A model generated the notes under the pieces. It was not told where the DNA came from. It saw only the letters and a list, made by a program, of their open reading frames with translations, and did not search any database. Shown here one piece after another: positions 12,118 to 25,530 of a stretch of DNA of 64,000 nt. The position numbers and the translations under genes were made by a program. The stretch comes from Arachis hypogaea. Its lineage: Eukaryota; Streptophyta; Magnoliopsida; Fabales; Fabaceae. The stretch spans positions 9,016,843-9,080,842 of the forward strand of contig NC_092044.1 of the NCBI RefSeq assembly GCF_003086295.3. The letters run 5' to 3'. Position 1 is the first letter of the stretch. Every line of letters begins with the position of its first letter.

Positions 12118-12955
12118 TTGAAGAGATTTTATATGCATAAGTCACAACTATTAAGTAAGCTAATGATCGTAACGTTTTTGGATGTGGAAAAAGATCAATT
12201 CCGTCCTAAAGAAAAAGATAAAGATATCCTTGGTATTGAAATATCATATCTCAATGCCATTAGAGCACTAATGTATCTTGCTAATACTACACGACCTGAT
12301 ATATCGTTTGCTATAAATTTTCTAGTAAGGTATAGTTCCTCTCCAATTAGAAGACATTGGAATGGAATCAAATAAATTTTTCGATATCTTCATAAAACAG
12401 TTGATATGAGTCTATTTTATCTATATGAATCCAAGTCAAAATTAGTTGGCTATACAGATACAGGATACTTATCTGATCCACACAAAGAAAGATCTTAAAC
12501 ATGATACCTATTTACATATGGTGATACAACTATATCATGGAGGTCCACAAAACAGATGATTGCAGCAATATCTTCTAATCATGCTAAAATACTAGCAAAA
12601 CATGAAGCAAGTCGCGAGTATTTTTGGTTCAGGAGTTTAATCAAATATATTTTGTGATTATGTGGACTGATTGATCATAAAATAGTTCTGACTATTTTGT
12701 TTGAAGATAATACAACATGCATTGTTCAACTTAAGGGTGAATACATCAAAGGGGATAGAATAAAGCATATTTTTCTCAATTTTTTTTACTCACGATCTTT
12801 AAAATCAAGGAACAATTGATGTCTAACAGATCCGTTCAAGCAATAATTTGGCAAATTTGTTTACAAAGTCATTTCTAAAGTCCTCATTTGAAAGATTGGT
12901 ACATCAGATTGGGATGCATCGATTTTGAGATATTAAATAATGTCGACAAAAGGGA
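12118..12955 (+). pseudogene. Ty1-copia RT C-terminus and RNase H remnant
   Basis: The reading frame begins in the end of the reverse transcriptase: SYLNAIRALMYLANTTRPDI matches the conserved copia block ending in TRPDI. It continues past a stop at 12373-12375 into the RNase H domain (LVGYTDTGYLSDPHKERS, then a stop, then ISWRSTKQMIAAISSNHAK and EDNTTCIVQ). Several stops and one or more frame changes break it. The order of blocks follows copia pol, and it ends just before the purine tract of the 3' LTR, as expected. Confidence 0.82.
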
Positions 12956-13142
12956 GAAGTTGTACTCTTTTTTTCTTGGTCAGATTTTTTTCTATTAAGT
13001 TTTTCTTGACAAGATTTTTAATGAGATAGTCTCCATCACAAAAAATATTGTATTCTTTTTTCTTCACTAAATTTTTTTTTCATTAAATTTTTTTTAGTAA
13101 GATTTTAATAAAACATATTCATAATAGATATTCAAGGAGGAG

Positions 13143-13501
13143 TATTACAATGTGAATGACCATTAAACATTCCTCCAATCAAAATCATTTGGACAATTCA
13201 CATCTTTATGATGGACGGTACAATTTTTTCGAAACTTAAAAAAAATTAACCTTGCACATAATATAAATAGAAAGCATAGTTTGAGACCATATACACACAA
13301 CACACGTACAATATTAGTATAAAGCAAATTTTTCCTCTCTCTATATAAACGCTATAAAAGAGTGAATTATCAAAAGAAAATTATAAATTATTTTAGTTAT
13401 ATTAAAATAATAATATTAAAAAATATTAATATTAAAATTTTTTATTTATATTTTTTTATTTTATATTTATTTCTTCTTCTTTATTTATTTAGTTTACAAT
13501 A
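13143..13501 (+). repeat. 3' LTR of the copia element
   Basis: It is 359 bp, starts immediately after the purine tract, and is followed by the CATCC duplication. Confidence 0.88.
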
Positions 13502-13506
13502 CATCC

Positions 13507-13976
13507 AATTTTGTTGGGAAATGTTTATATATATTTTGCTAGCGGCTAGGCTGTGTTCACCAATCATGATTTATCGTCGTCTTATTTTAAGCGTGCTCCT
13601 ACATGTGATGTAGGTCAAACATGCATTGGATAATATTAAAAAGTTTTCAATGAAAGCTTTCATGTTAGGTTAGGATGTGTCTTTCTCTCACGCACTTTAA
13701 TTTCAAAAATCAAAATTGAAATTATTATACCGTTTAAAAGGTTTTAATAAGTTGCTTGGTGCTTGTGCTCGTTGCATTTGTATTTAAGACAATTTAAATT
13801 TTAGTGAGGGATCAAGATGAGTTGGCAATTTTGCCGACTAAAAACTGGTCCATCCATTTTAAAATATCTATTTAAAAACATAAAATTTGATGCCTTAAAG
13901 TAATTATTCATTTTAAAATCAAGACGGCATTATTAAGTTTTATTTCAATAACAACCTTAAGGATAATTTTATTTAT
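13507..13976. other. Intergenic, nothing recognised
   Basis: I see no gene or bounded repeat here. Confidence 0.4.
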
Positions 13977-14978
13977 GGGTTAAGTACGATTTTTGTCTTT
14001 AATGTAGAAGTTGAAAATTTATTTTGTTTCTGACATTTTTTTTACTATAAAAGTTTCAGTTTGTTTTAAAATCATCATTTTTACCAAATATTTTATTTTT
14101 ATTACTATTTTACCCCAAACTAAAAAAAAAAGAAAAACATTCAAAAAAGAAAAGAAAACACGTAAACGGAAAAGGAGGAAGGGAAAACGCGAAGGGAGAA
14201 GAGGGGGAGGGGGGTTTCGGGAAGAAGAGGGGGAAGGGAAAGGGAAGGGTCCTTGCCGCTACCGCCACTGCTCTTCGTCGTTCGGTTCTCGTCGTCTCCG
14301 CTAGATCTTACCGCCAAATCTCGCCGCCGCTGCTCCTCTTCCTGGCTCGACGTCGACGTTAGCAGATCCGCTAGGGTGGACGTCGCGCGCTCGCTATTTC
14401 TGCTTCTCCTCCTAGCTCGTCTGCCGGTCGTCGTTGCTTCTTGCCAGTTTATGGTTTCTTCTAGTTCTGCTGCTTCTGTTTCTTATTATCAATTCTTCTG
14501 GTTTCTATTCTTTTGTTGTTGTTCTTCTTCTAATTTCATTATCGATTGTTTTTTCTGAGTTCTGAGTTATGGATTTTTGTTTTTCTGAGTTTTGGGTTCT
14601 AAGTTTTGATGATGATGATGATGATTTTCTAAATTCTGGGTTCTTGTTGTTTTTTGTTGTTGTTATTTTTTTGCTTCTAGCTACTTTTGTTGTTGTTGTT
14701 CTTTTGAGTTCAGATGATGATTTTCTGAGTTTTGATGATGGTGATGATTTTTTGAATTTTGAGTTCATTGGTGTTGCTTTGTTCTGCTTCTGCTTCTGTT
14801 CTACTTCAGCTTCTACTTTTAGTTGATTTGGGAAAGAATGGGGAAGAGTATTTTTATCCGAACGACGATTTTAAAATAAACTGAAACCTTCGGGATCATT
14901 TTGTAGCGAAAAAAAGGTTAAGGGCGAAATAAATTTTCGACCTCTACGTTAGGAACCAAAATCGTATTTAACATACCA
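13977..14978. mobile_element. MULE-like non-autonomous element with GC-rich insert
   Basis: About 110-base imperfect inverted repeats form the ends. The left one contains GGGTTAAGTACGATTTTTGT and TTTCAGTTTGTTTTAAAATC; the right one, in complement, contains GTTAAATACGATTTTGGTTC and TTTCAGTTTATTTTAAAATC. The interior switches to GC-rich, exon-like DNA (14215-14460) and then to TTG/GATGAT-rich sequence. Long inverted repeats around gene-like DNA fit a Pack-MULE, but I cannot name a donor gene and find no clear 9-base duplication. Confidence 0.62.
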
Positions 14979-15431
14979 TTTTAATACTATTATTTGATGA
15001 CATATACTCAAATTACAATACCAATTAATGTTATATGATATACAATTTTGGGAGATAAAATGAAGCTTTCCTAAATAAACACTTTCCTAGGAAATTCTAT
15101 CAAAATATACATTTTAATTTTTTTTCTTTCTTATTTTTCTGAAATTCACACTGCTGAATTTTTTATTTTGTTTTGAAATAAAAGTAACTTTTCATATATA
15201 ATTAATAAGAGTTTAAGTTTGAGACAATGCAATCTCATGATTAAATATAGGTTTTATTAGTCGATAAAATTATTCAACTTAAAAAATTATTCAAAATTTT
15301 TAAATTATCTATCATAATCTAACATTATCTCCAATATCTAACTCTTTTCCAGTATTATTTGTCTATTTTAATCTCTAATCCTTTACCATCATCCAAATCT
15401 TTTCTCATTTATCTCAATATCAAATGCACAC

Positions 15432-15476
<45 letters not shown>

Positions 15477-16639
15477 AATTAATTATTTAATGTTACTTAG
15501 GATAGATATACTATATAAATTATAATTTAAAATTAAATATGATTTAATTTAAACTAGCAAATACGATTCTAAACATAAATATTAAAATTTAAAAGTTGAT
15601 GATTTGAATTAGACCTATTTAATTAAATTTAAAAGAGTTAGACATTTATTTTTCTTAAAAAATTATTTCTATTCAATTATTCATTTCTTTAATTTTTTTT
15701 TAATGAATTTGCTTGACGGTTTTGCTAACATATTTTTTAAAGGCACATTTTAAGAATACTAAATATAATATTTTATTAAAAATTATTAAAAAGATAATTT
15801 TTTTGCCTTTCTAATGTATTAAATAAATAAAAAATTTAAAAAATTACTAGTTTTAATCTATTTATTTAAGGATTTGTTGCAAAAAATAAAAAAACATAGG
15901 TGTGATTTGAATTTCCAATATTTATTTAACTGAATGAGTGAGTTAACTATTCAACCAACTTAAATTAGTTAAAAAGAGATTTTTACATTATACTCTTAAA
16001 ATTTGATCTTAGAACATAAGATAGTTATGCTAGTAATTTCATAAAATCAGTAATTTACATACTTCCAGCCACTGCCAATAATCCGAAATCCCGATTTGGG
16101 ACTTTCAATTCTTCAACCATTAAAAAGGGAAGATCCAAAATGTTTATTGTGTTGATTAGAATTGAAAACCCAAACTTTATAAATTTTATGAGCAGTCGTG
16201 TTCTTTTTGTCAAAGAATAAACCAATTGCTAATATAATTAATTTATAATTTTTTTAATAATTATAATACCACCGAGACTAATTTCTATATTAACGAATTG
16301 GACCACAAGTAGAATAAAAATTCTAAAATTCTCCCACATGATCCAATATTTGTTACATATAGTCTCTAATTACATACTATACTTAAACAATTATGACAAA
16401 TTATACGAATCGTAGTGGTAGGTCCTCATTAACCGAGTATTATCTTTCATGTATTACAATATAACATCTCCTAATTGAATAAAATCTTTATGTGGTATTT
16501 CTGTATGAATAAACCTAATGCTTATTCTAGGTCCTTCATTAAATTTTATTTGTCATTTTCAATCATGTATGCACAATATACTAGCTAAATGAAAAATAAA
16601 TAATAATAAGAATTTCATATCTAAATATGTCATATATAA
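14979..16639. other. AT-rich DNA with (AT)n at 15438-15473
   Basis: Mostly unassigned. The part 16240-16640 lies just beyond the RNase H end of the minus-strand copia polyprotein. Its complement of CCACAAGTAGAATAAAAATT and CTCCCACATG looks like that element's 3' untranslated region and purine tract (CATGTGGGAG on the minus strand). No LTR edge could be placed. Confidence 0.45.
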
Positions 16640-19600
16640 GATAAGTCATATAAGTGACATTACAAAACATAAACCCAAACTAGTAATATGATCCTTAAAC
16701 AATTCTGGTGGCATGACTTTTGTGAAAAGATCGAATATCATCTGTTTAGTACTAATAATATGCTCTATTTGTACCTCATTAGACCTAACTCGGTCTTTAA
16801 TGGCTAAGTACTTAATGTCGATGTGCTTACTTCGACTACTACTTCTATTATTGTTATGTATAAATACAACAGCTGAATTGTTACAATATATTCTCAATGT
16901 CTTAGAGATACAATTCATAATCTTAAATCCAGAGATGAAATTCTTCAACCAAACATCTTGTGATATAGCCTCAAAACAAGCAATAAACTCTGCTTCCATG
17001 GTAAAAGTGACTACAGGTGATTGTTTTGCACTCTTCCAAGATACTGCTCCATCTGCAAGCATAAAAATATATCTTGACGTTGACTTCCTAGAATCAACAC
17101 ATCCTACCAAGTCTAAATTTGAGTATCTAACAATTTTCAAATTTTCGGTTCGTCTATATATAAGTATGAAGTCCTTGGTCCCTTGAAGATATCTTAAGAC
17201 CTTCTTTGCAACTCTCCAATGAATAATACCTGGATTATTTTGATATCTTTTAACATGCCAACAACAAAAGTAATGTCAGGTCTTGTATAGATTTGAGCAT
17301 ACATTAGACTTCCAACAGTTGAAGCATAAGAAATATTTTGCTTCTATTCATTTTCAAGTTCATTTTGGGATATTGATTTAAACAAAACTTGTCACCTTTC
17401 ACAATAGGTGAAACACTTGGTGAATTTTAAATCTCTCAAGAACTTTATTAATATAGATTTTCTGAGATAAACCCAAAATTCTTTTATGTTTATCTCTATG
17501 AATCTTTATGCCAATAACATAAGATGCATCACTCATATCTTTCATATCAAAACGTCTAGAGAAAAATCATTTCACCTCATGTAATAACTCTAAGTCATTT
17601 GTTGCAAGCAAAATGTCATTTACATATAATATGAGAAATATAATCTTACTCCAACTAACCTTGTGATATATACATTGATAAAAATATTTTCAATGAAACT
17701 AAATGAAGAAATCACACTGTGAAATTTTAAATACCACTGGCGAGAATCTTGCTTAAGATTATACATTACTCTCTTAAATTTGTAAACTAACTCCTTACCA
17801 ACACTTGAGATAAATTCTTCGGGTTGTCTCATAGACCTCTTCTTCCAAATCTCTATTAAGAAAGACTGTTTTCACATTCATTTGATAAAATTCCATATCA
17901 AAGTGTGCTATCAATGCCATAATGATGCGGAAAGAGTCTTTCTTTGAAATATGAGAAAAGCTTTTTCTGTAGTCAACTCCTTCCCTTTGAGTAAATCTTT
18001 TGGCAACGAGTCTTGTTGCGCTCAATACAGCTTGATGGCCAATGACTTTTTTCCATCAAACAATTTTACAAGATCACAAACTTGGTTATCCGTCATAGAT
18101 TTCATTTCATCTTTCATAGCATCTAGCCATAAATTGGAATTATGACTTTCCATTGCTTGTGAAAGTGTCGTTAGGTCTTTTTCATCATAAATATCGTTGT
18201 CAGTCTCAACAAGATACACTACATAGTCACTAGAAATTATAAGTTTTCTTATTTTAGTTGATTATCATAACATTGCATCATCAATCTCTTGTAAAGGTAG
18301 TGGCATAACAAGTTCTCCCTCTTTTTGAGGTTGTTCTTGAAGAATGTGTTCTTGAACATTTTATTATGAAGAGTTTGATCCTCCACTATATGATCTACTA
18401 GAATATTATCTTCATGATGTAGAACATCATTAATAAGTTGTTCTACATTGACCATATCTATATAGGCATTGTATTGAACAACCACTCTTGTACATGGAGA
18501 GGTTTGTCAAACATTATCATTTTCAACAATCTTAAGAAAATAATTTTTTTCACATTTCACATCATACTCTAAAAACCTTACATTTTTAAATAATCTAAAA
18601 TAGAAACTTATTGTCCTTGGGTCTAACTTTTTTTCTTGTGGATTATAAATTTGAATTTTAGCAGGACAATCCAAATGCATATATGATTCAAATTAGATTT
18701 CCAACATTTTCATAATTCAAATGGCGTTTTAACAACTACTTTGGTTAGAACACTATTTAATATATATGCAGCTATTTTAAGGGCTCAACTCCACAAGGAT
18801 TAAGGAAGATTGGAGTTGCTAAACATACTTCTCATTATATCCAGTAAAGTCCTATTTCTTTATTTAGCTACACCATTTTGATCTTGTGTACTAGACATGG
18901 TGTTTGTGCCATAATACCATGCTCTTGAAAATACTTTACAAATAGACCAGGTGCTTGTCCACTTCAAATATATCTTCTGTAAAATTCTCCACATTTATCT
19001 TATTTCATAATCTTAATTTGTTTTTTGCATTGTTTTTCTACTTTAACTTTATAACTTTAAAAGCGTCTAAAGCCTTATATTTATTATGAAGCATATAGAG
19101 ATACATATATTATGAATAGTTATCAATAAAGGAGATGGAGTATTTATGACCACTTCAGGACATATCAGAATAACATATGTCAGTGTGGATTATTTTTAAT
19201 ATGTCAGAATTCTTTTTAGCACTCTTTTGAGACTTTTTAGTTTGCTTGTCCTTAATGCAATTCACACAAGTATCAAAATTAGTAAAGTCTAGAGATTCAA
19301 GAACTCCATTATTTACTAATCTCTTCATTCTTCCAATAGAGATGTATCTCAACCCACGGTTCTCCAACATGAAAGATTTTTCATTTATAACATTACCATG
19401 CATAACCATTAAACCTGATGAAACACTATTAGCTAAATGGAATTTAAATAAATCACGAATTAAAAGATCACATTTAATAATATTAGAATTTTTAATAATA
19501 ACAACAATATCATCATAAAAATTTATACATAATCCTTGTTTTATAAAAAAATAAAACAATAAGCATAATAAAAAAATCAAATTTTTAGAAAAATCTAGAA

Positions 19601-20560
19601 TATAAAAAGTTTTTTTCTAAATCTAAAATACAACCGGTACTTAATATAAGCCTAAATGTTCCAACAACTTTCACACGTAAATGCTTCCGATTGTCCATAT
19701 AGATACTCAATTCACTTCCTATTGGTTTTCTTTTTCTTGTGAAATCCTGCATGGTATTTGAAATATGATTTTTTAGCACTAGAATTAATCCACCAAGTAT
19801 CATGACATATTTCAACAAAATTAAATTCTAAATACGCTGAAAGAATAAGGTCACAAACGTTAATGCGTTTCTTAAACTTTGGACACTCCTTCTTCATATA
19901 TTCTTTCTTTTTGTAAAAGAAACACTGTACACTCTCTTTCTTCATAGAACGTGATGCTTTACCCTTTCATTTCTTCTTATAATTTGCTTCTTACTATCCT
20001 CATTTGTTACTAATAGTACACTTTCACCAAGTTTGTGAATTAACCTTCTTTTTTTTTGTACACATTACCAGTAATTCATTGATGGACCATTTTTCTTTAT
20101 GTGTGTTGTCAGAAGTCTTAAATAGAGGAAGAAAATTTAGAATAAAATACACCAGAAATGAATCAGAGATCTAAATCACTAAAATCTTTAGTTGTGCTGC
20201 TATATCTCTTAACCTCATGAATGACAATTGTGCTATTAGGGTGCTTGCTAGTACCTTACTAGAAGACTCAAATTGTTCATCAATAGTCTTTATGTAATCT
20301 TTAACATTCCCGCAATCAGAAATTGAACTCCGAATACTAGTTGAAATACAAGACTTAATGAATATCATACTTATATAGTTGGATTTCTCTCACTGTTCAT
20401 ATAATGCTACCTTGGTCTAAGTACTAGCATCAGTAGATGTCGGAGGCTCTTTCCTACGAAGAGCATAGTCAAGATTTGCACACTCTAAGTGAAAGAGAAC
20501 CAACCTTATCCTTCCACTCCTTATAGTTGTCACCACTTAACAAATGAACTTCAGATACAA
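16640..20560 (-). pseudogene. Degenerate Ty1-copia polyprotein
   Basis: Pieces occur in copia order on the minus strand. Gag end with a zinc-knuckle relic (CFFYKKKEYMKKECPKF, 19712-19945). GAG-pre-integrase and integrase start (SIGRMKRLVNNGVLESLDF, NCIKDKQTKKSQKSAKK, ILKIIHTDICYSDM, 19155-19580). RT (RLVAKRFTQREGVDYRKSFS, YQMNVKTVFLNRDLEEEVY, YNLKQDSRQWY, 17620-18025). RNase H (LVGCVDSRKSTSRYIFMLAD, VSWKSAKQSPVVTFTMEAEF, KHIDIKYLAIKDRV, 16646-17140). Stops and frameshifts separate the pieces. The expected second knuckle cysteine and histidine are changed (CFFY, EYMKKEC). LTRs were not found. Confidence 0.88.
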
Positions 20561-20597
20561 TTTTAAATATTATTATTGCTGCAAATAATAAATCATG

Positions 20598-21210
20598 CAC
20601 TACAAGAAAATAGAGTTATTTTGACACTTTATTTTTTAACATCATAATTAAATGTCAAAATTAATATATATTTTTGACAAATATCACAAATGTCAAATTT
20701 TCTTGACGAAAAATTTGACCGTAGAAAATTACTCCTCAATTTTGACACTCATTTGTTTTCAATTTACTCTACTATTTTTTTTTCTTTGGACTCTGTTAAT
20801 TTTGACATTACACTGCTTTCAGTTTAAGATTATACTACTCATTCTTTATCTTCAAAATCTCAATTTATTCTTTAGTTTCAAGATCACATCTCATTCTTTG
20901 TTAAAATTTTTTGTTGAGAATATTTTATAGTCAATAAGTGTCAAAATAAATAGTATTTTTGACAATTAATAAGTATCACAGAAAATATGTTTTCAAAATT
21001 TTCTAACAAATTATTTTTGACAGCCAATATTTATCAAAATAAGATTTAAATTTTTTTCACAATCGCTTATAAGTTAAAAATACTATTTTTGACAAAACTT
21101 TTATTAACATATTTTCATAGTTAAAATAGTGTCAAAATTTATTTTTTTGACAAATTTTAATTTTCTTTTACACATTATAACCCTAAAAAATAATCTATAT
21201 TGTTGTAGTG
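20598..21210. mobile_element. Non-autonomous CACTA element (613 bp)
   Basis: It begins CACTACAAGAAAATAGAG and ends in TCTATATTGTTGTAGTG, the complement of CACTACAACAATATAGA, the signature of CACTA (En/Spm) transposons. The 3-base duplication ATG flanks it at 20595-20597 and 21211-21213. The interior is AT-rich with many TTTTGACA / TGTCAAAA words in both orientations, as expected for subterminal transposase-binding repeats. There is no transposase. Confidence 0.9.
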
Positions 21211-21213
21211 ATG

Positions 21214-23519
21214 CTAACATTACTCAACTTTAAATAGGCATATCAAAATTCATCACATATAATAATACATATCAATGCAAATCATATCAAAATAAATATG
21301 AATCATGATATTAAAATCTACCTTTGCACAAAGACTTTAACACACATAATATTTATTATATTAACTAAAATATTAAAATTAGAAAATAAAATATCACTTA
21401 ATATCTGTGGACTAATTAAGAAATAAAATACTTTTTATTTCAATCTAATTATATGTGAATAACATAATAAATTGATATGGGTAAATTTATTATATAATTC
21501 ACAATAATTATAAATATATCATATTAATATTTTTATGATTTTTTTAAATATAATTATTATTAAGAATGTTGTGGCTACTCCTCAATAAATCATATATTAA
21601 TTATAATATGATATGCAGCGAAAGAATTGATATTACATGAAAAAATAAACATCATCATCAAATAAATAAATTAAGTGATATATGAAATAATAAAATCGAA
21701 AATAGTTCCTTAATAACCATCTTGGTAACACCTAGAGGATCCAAAGTTCAAATTTCACTCAAAACAAATTTGTAATTTTGCATTAATTTTGAATTTAAAC
21801 AAATGAACAACAACAAAAATATTGAAGCCCAGTTAAAAACAAAATGGGCTTAACATAATACAACCTTCAAACACATATAATATTTAATTATTTACTAATG
21901 AAAGTGTCCATGAAACCTAATGCCTGCATGTATAGCGCAGTATTCGTTCTTCTTTCCTCCATTAGTTTCATAAGTTTCCATCTTCTTTTTTCTTTTTGAA
22001 TTAATGCAAAATGGAAATGAAGAACCAAAATGAAAAATAAGCACGCTAAGATTATTGCTAGTCCTCGCTCCACTACCACCGAAATAAATCGGTGTCATTC
22101 AAGTCATGACGGTTTGAAAAAGTTTTTCAAAAATATTTATAGTTAATTATTCTCCCTTATCTTTGTTTAGGTCTCTAAATTAAATTTTAAAATTATTTTT
22201 TATTAAAAAATATTAAACACTCACTTCTAAAATAAATATGAATATTTTTTTGATGATGTTAAGTAACTTTAAAATTTAATATCAATTAATTTTTTTTTTA
22301 GATTTAAAATTGTTTGTGCTTCTTTAGAAAATAATGGCTAGGTAGAGACAATTTTTATTCTAATGCCACATATTAATAATTTCATAAAATCAGTCATTTA
22401 TGTACTTTCAACCATTGTCAATAATCCTAAATTATGGATCTACAGATTAAATCCGATTCATGTTCACCCTTATTTTCTAGCCTTCTATCTTTCTCACAAT
22501 TTTTTCTTTATCCATTTCAAGAATTTGCACTTTGATATCCTCCATCTAACTGGGAGGCCAAGGTATTTTCCCATTGTCTTAGGTGAAAATCCCTAAGATA
22601 TTTCCAATAGTTACTCGAGTTTGGATAGAAATTTGCATTCCAAAAAAAAAAAATATAAGACTTTTTCGAATTTATGACTTGTTCTAAATCTACGGTGTAG
22701 ATGTTAAGAATTCATATAAGGTAAATCCAAAGTTACTAGAATCAAACCTGTCAAATTTATTAATTCAATGGTTTCGATCGAAGTTTAATCGATATAATTA
22801 AATATTAAATAAAATAATTAAAAAATTTATATTTAATTTTAAATATATAAATTCAACAATTTTTAACCTATATATAACTAGAGTTCTAACTTAATTTTTT
22901 GAGATTTTTTGAGATTCTTGGACAGCATTAACAGCATTGTCTTGTGGTTATTGATCACTTTGTGATTGTTCTATCTTTAACATACAATAATAAAAAAATT
23001 ATGAACAAAATTAACTCAACAAACAAATTTGACAGAATCATTCAACAACTCACAACTCGGACATTTAGTAAACTACTAAACTCAGTAGTATTAACAAACA
23101 ACAGTAGAATCGGCAAAAATAAGTAACTCATAACTCAGCTAATCAACAACTCAATTTCAAATAGCAGCAATAATAATTCCAAACAACAGTAACCAATAAC
23201 TATCTAGTAATCCATTAAAATTTTTTTCTCTTCATCATGGCATGTACTTATTATTAGATGTCTTAAATATTTAAATAATATTACTTTATATGCTATAAAT
23301 TTTGATTATTGTTTACATATTGATGTAAATTTTTTTGGTCCTTTACTAAGCTTCTATATCTGCCTTTGGTTATGAATGAAATAAAATAAAACCACTAAAC
23401 TCAGACATTTAGTAAGTCACACCTCACAACCCAACTAATCAGCAATTCAATTTTAAACAGCAAAAATAATTCCAAACAACAGTAAAATCACTAAATTAAT
23501 AACTCACAACTCACAATCC
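21214..23519. other. AT-rich DNA, no gene recognised
   Basis: Short ORFs here have no recognisable domains and low-complexity composition. Confidence 0.45.
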
Positions 23520-24160
23520 AGCTAATCAATCTCTGTGGGTGGCTAGGATTCTTTGTTCTTTCAATTTCAAATTTTCTTTAGTTTCAGAAAAGAGAAGGGT
23601 GGGAGTGGAATTAGGCTTCAGTTTCAGTTTCAAAATCCAAGTATTATCAAAGCCAAGTTATAGTGCTTACCGGCAGTGAGGAAGAAGGGTAGTGACGGCA
23701 ACGACAGAGGAGACGGCAACACCAGCGAACATAGAGAGAAAGAGAGATCTCGGCAATAACGACGCGGTGCTACAAGGTTGTGGAGGTTGCGGTGGCTGCA
23801 GGTTGTGCGATTGGGGGCTAGGGTTCTTTATGTTGTTCTTTCAATTCCAAAATTTCACTTCAGTTTCAGAGAGAGGAGTGTAGGACTGGATCGGGGGTTG
23901 GGGCCGTTGGGGATTTAGGGTTCTTTTTTTTAAGTGAAAATGGCACCATTTGGAAGGATTTTATTGAACCAAAAACCTTTCAATAAATCGGCCGATTACG
24001 ATGGTTCACCGGTTAACTATCGGTTCGACCGGTTCTGTAACCGATTTTTGACTTTTTGCTAAACAGTTTCTAAGCAGAACTGAATCGGCCTAGTGACCGG
24101 TTCTCGATTATCCCCATTAAATCAGTCGATCAGATTCGATTTTCAAAGCTATGTGTAAAT
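23520..24160. repeat. Probable fragment of a DNA transposon end (GGTTCGACCGGTT)
   Basis: A GC-richer stretch (23660-23900) is followed by overlapping CCGGTT / GGTTCGACCGGTT / CGATCAGATTCGAT words at 23980-24150. Such ends are common in legume DNA transposons. A possible partner end around 22780 (CGATCGAAGTTTAATCG) is too diverged to define an element. Confidence 0.3.
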
Positions 24161-24632
24161 CTCATCTTTCACAGATAAAACAATAATACAGTTATCAATA
24201 AATAAAAGATGTATTACACTAGAAGCAGTGGGAGCTAATTTGCCTCCCGAAATAAGATTAGAGATCCGGGTTCTAATTATAATTTTCATGAACAAAAATA
24301 AGCTACCAATAACAACTATACAAGATTGATTAACATCTCCAACACAATTAGTTTAATTGGTTCCCATCGAAAGCTGGTAGCCTGTTAGTACTATAGAATA
24401 ACTGAAATTTGAATAGGAATATAGGATCATCTGCATATCTTGAGTTCATATTGGGTTTAACATAGGCTAAAAGAGTTTCAAAAACTTGTCATAGTTTTCT
24501 CATTCTACTAACTCCTTTCCACCTCTCTAAAACTAATACAGGGAAGAAACACAATAGAGAATCGTAATAACAAAAGAAAATGTCTCCGGTACAAAATTTG
24601 CCGCAACTAATTTATGTCTCTATTAGCACAAT

Positions 24633-24734
24633 TTATTCACCACTTAATTGAGAACTTAAGTTTAGAAATGCATCCCCACTGCATGGAATTGTGAGACCTC
24701 TATTTGAATGATCATAACTGAATTCTTCCTTGTT
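24633..24734 (-). pseudogene. SAUR C-terminal fragment
   Basis: The minus-strand translation ends EEFSYDHSNRGLTIPCSGDA, FLNLSSQLSGE, stop. This is the C-terminal signature of SAUR small auxin-up RNA proteins, whose family pattern is EEFGYDHPxGGLTIPC followed by F-L-x-L-S-x-L. The upstream part of the frame has no SAUR N-terminal or central sequence, so the gene is broken about 33 codons before its stop. SAURs modulate cell expansion by inhibiting PP2C-D phosphatases and usually lie in tandem clusters, which fits a second SAUR wreck 1.5 kb away. Confidence 0.78.
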
Positions 24735-25299
24735 GCTCCACACAAAACATAATATATTTGTATGAGGAGATGCAAAATGATTTGTGTTGTTTGAGAACAT
24801 ATATTGCATATAGTTACTAAGGGCTTCCTTTAAGCAATTTCCTTGAGAAATAATATTTGATAAGATGGGGTTAACCATACCAAGTACAAGGGATCACAAG
24901 AAATCACATGTTATTGACATAAATCTTTATTAATGTCCAAGTGAAACCTAGTTCTTGCTCTTGCAATGTACTATATATCTCTTCCATTAGTTGGTAGACA
25001 CACTGTAAACATCTCACGTGTCTTAAGTTCTGATAATGAAATCAATAAATGATGATCAAGATTCAGGACCTTATCTATCGGTTTCTTAAACAAAGTATTT
25101 AAAGTACAAGAGTGAGCCAAACATAGATACATGATACAGAACCAATAATATGAACTTTACCTTTCAAGCGAAACATGATGCAACATTAGACTTGGTTTGC
25201 ATAGATGTGTTTATGTCATTTCAAATTTTTCTCACAGATATATACTAGTTGGCTGTTACACCTTACCATTGAGTTGCGTGAACTAACATGTAGGAGGCT
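24735..25299. other. Intergenic, nothing recognised
   Basis: This is upstream of the minus-strand SAUR fragment. No gene, RNA or bounded repeat was seen. Confidence 0.4.
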
Positions 25300-25530
25300 A
25301 TGACTATGATCTATTATTGGCCATTGTTTGAGAAGGTGGGGTATGCACTTAACACTAAAGCAGCATCACGTAATTTCATATGCATGACCCCATCTTTTAA
25401 CCCCCTTCAACAAACATTTCTCTTGCCTTCATAAACAACACAACACAACTCGCTGGCAATCTGAAGATCAATACTTGAACACGTTCTTCTTAAGCACTAG
25501 AGCTTTTACTTGCTCTTTCCATTCTTGATA
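25300..25530 (+). promoter_or_regulatory. Probable promoter remnant of the plus-strand SAUR
   Basis: The stretch contains CATATG at 25377-25382 and CATGACCCCAT just after it, like elements reported in SAUR promoters, followed by a pyrimidine- and A-rich leader (TTCATAAACAACACAACACA). It lies upstream of the SAUR start codon, separated from it by the MITE at 25531-26107. The function is inferred from position and words only. Confidence 0.4.

Larger units (their letters stand above)
11581..13501 (+). mobile_element. Internally deleted Ty1-copia element
   Basis: The direct repeats 11581-11928 and 13143-13501 are its LTRs, and CATCC duplications lie at 11576-11580 and 13502-13506. After the 5' LTR comes TGTTATTAGTAC (11929), a decayed copy of the usual TGGTATCAGAGC primer site. 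The purine tract AAGGAGGAG at 13134-13142 abuts the 3' LTR. Only about 1.2 kb of interior remains, holding the RNase H end of the polyprotein. Gag, protease, integrase and most of RT are deleted. Both LTRs begin TATT rather than TGTT, so the terminal change probably predates this insertion. Confidence 0.88.

Noticed and set aside
14253..14826. Ser/Phe/Asp-rich ORFs on both strands
   Set aside because: They come from low-complexity GAT/TTG runs in the MULE-like element.
24633..24878. An 81-residue novel protein on the minus strand
   Set aside because: Only the last 33 residues are meaningful (SAUR C-terminus); the rest has no similarity and is probably chance open frame.
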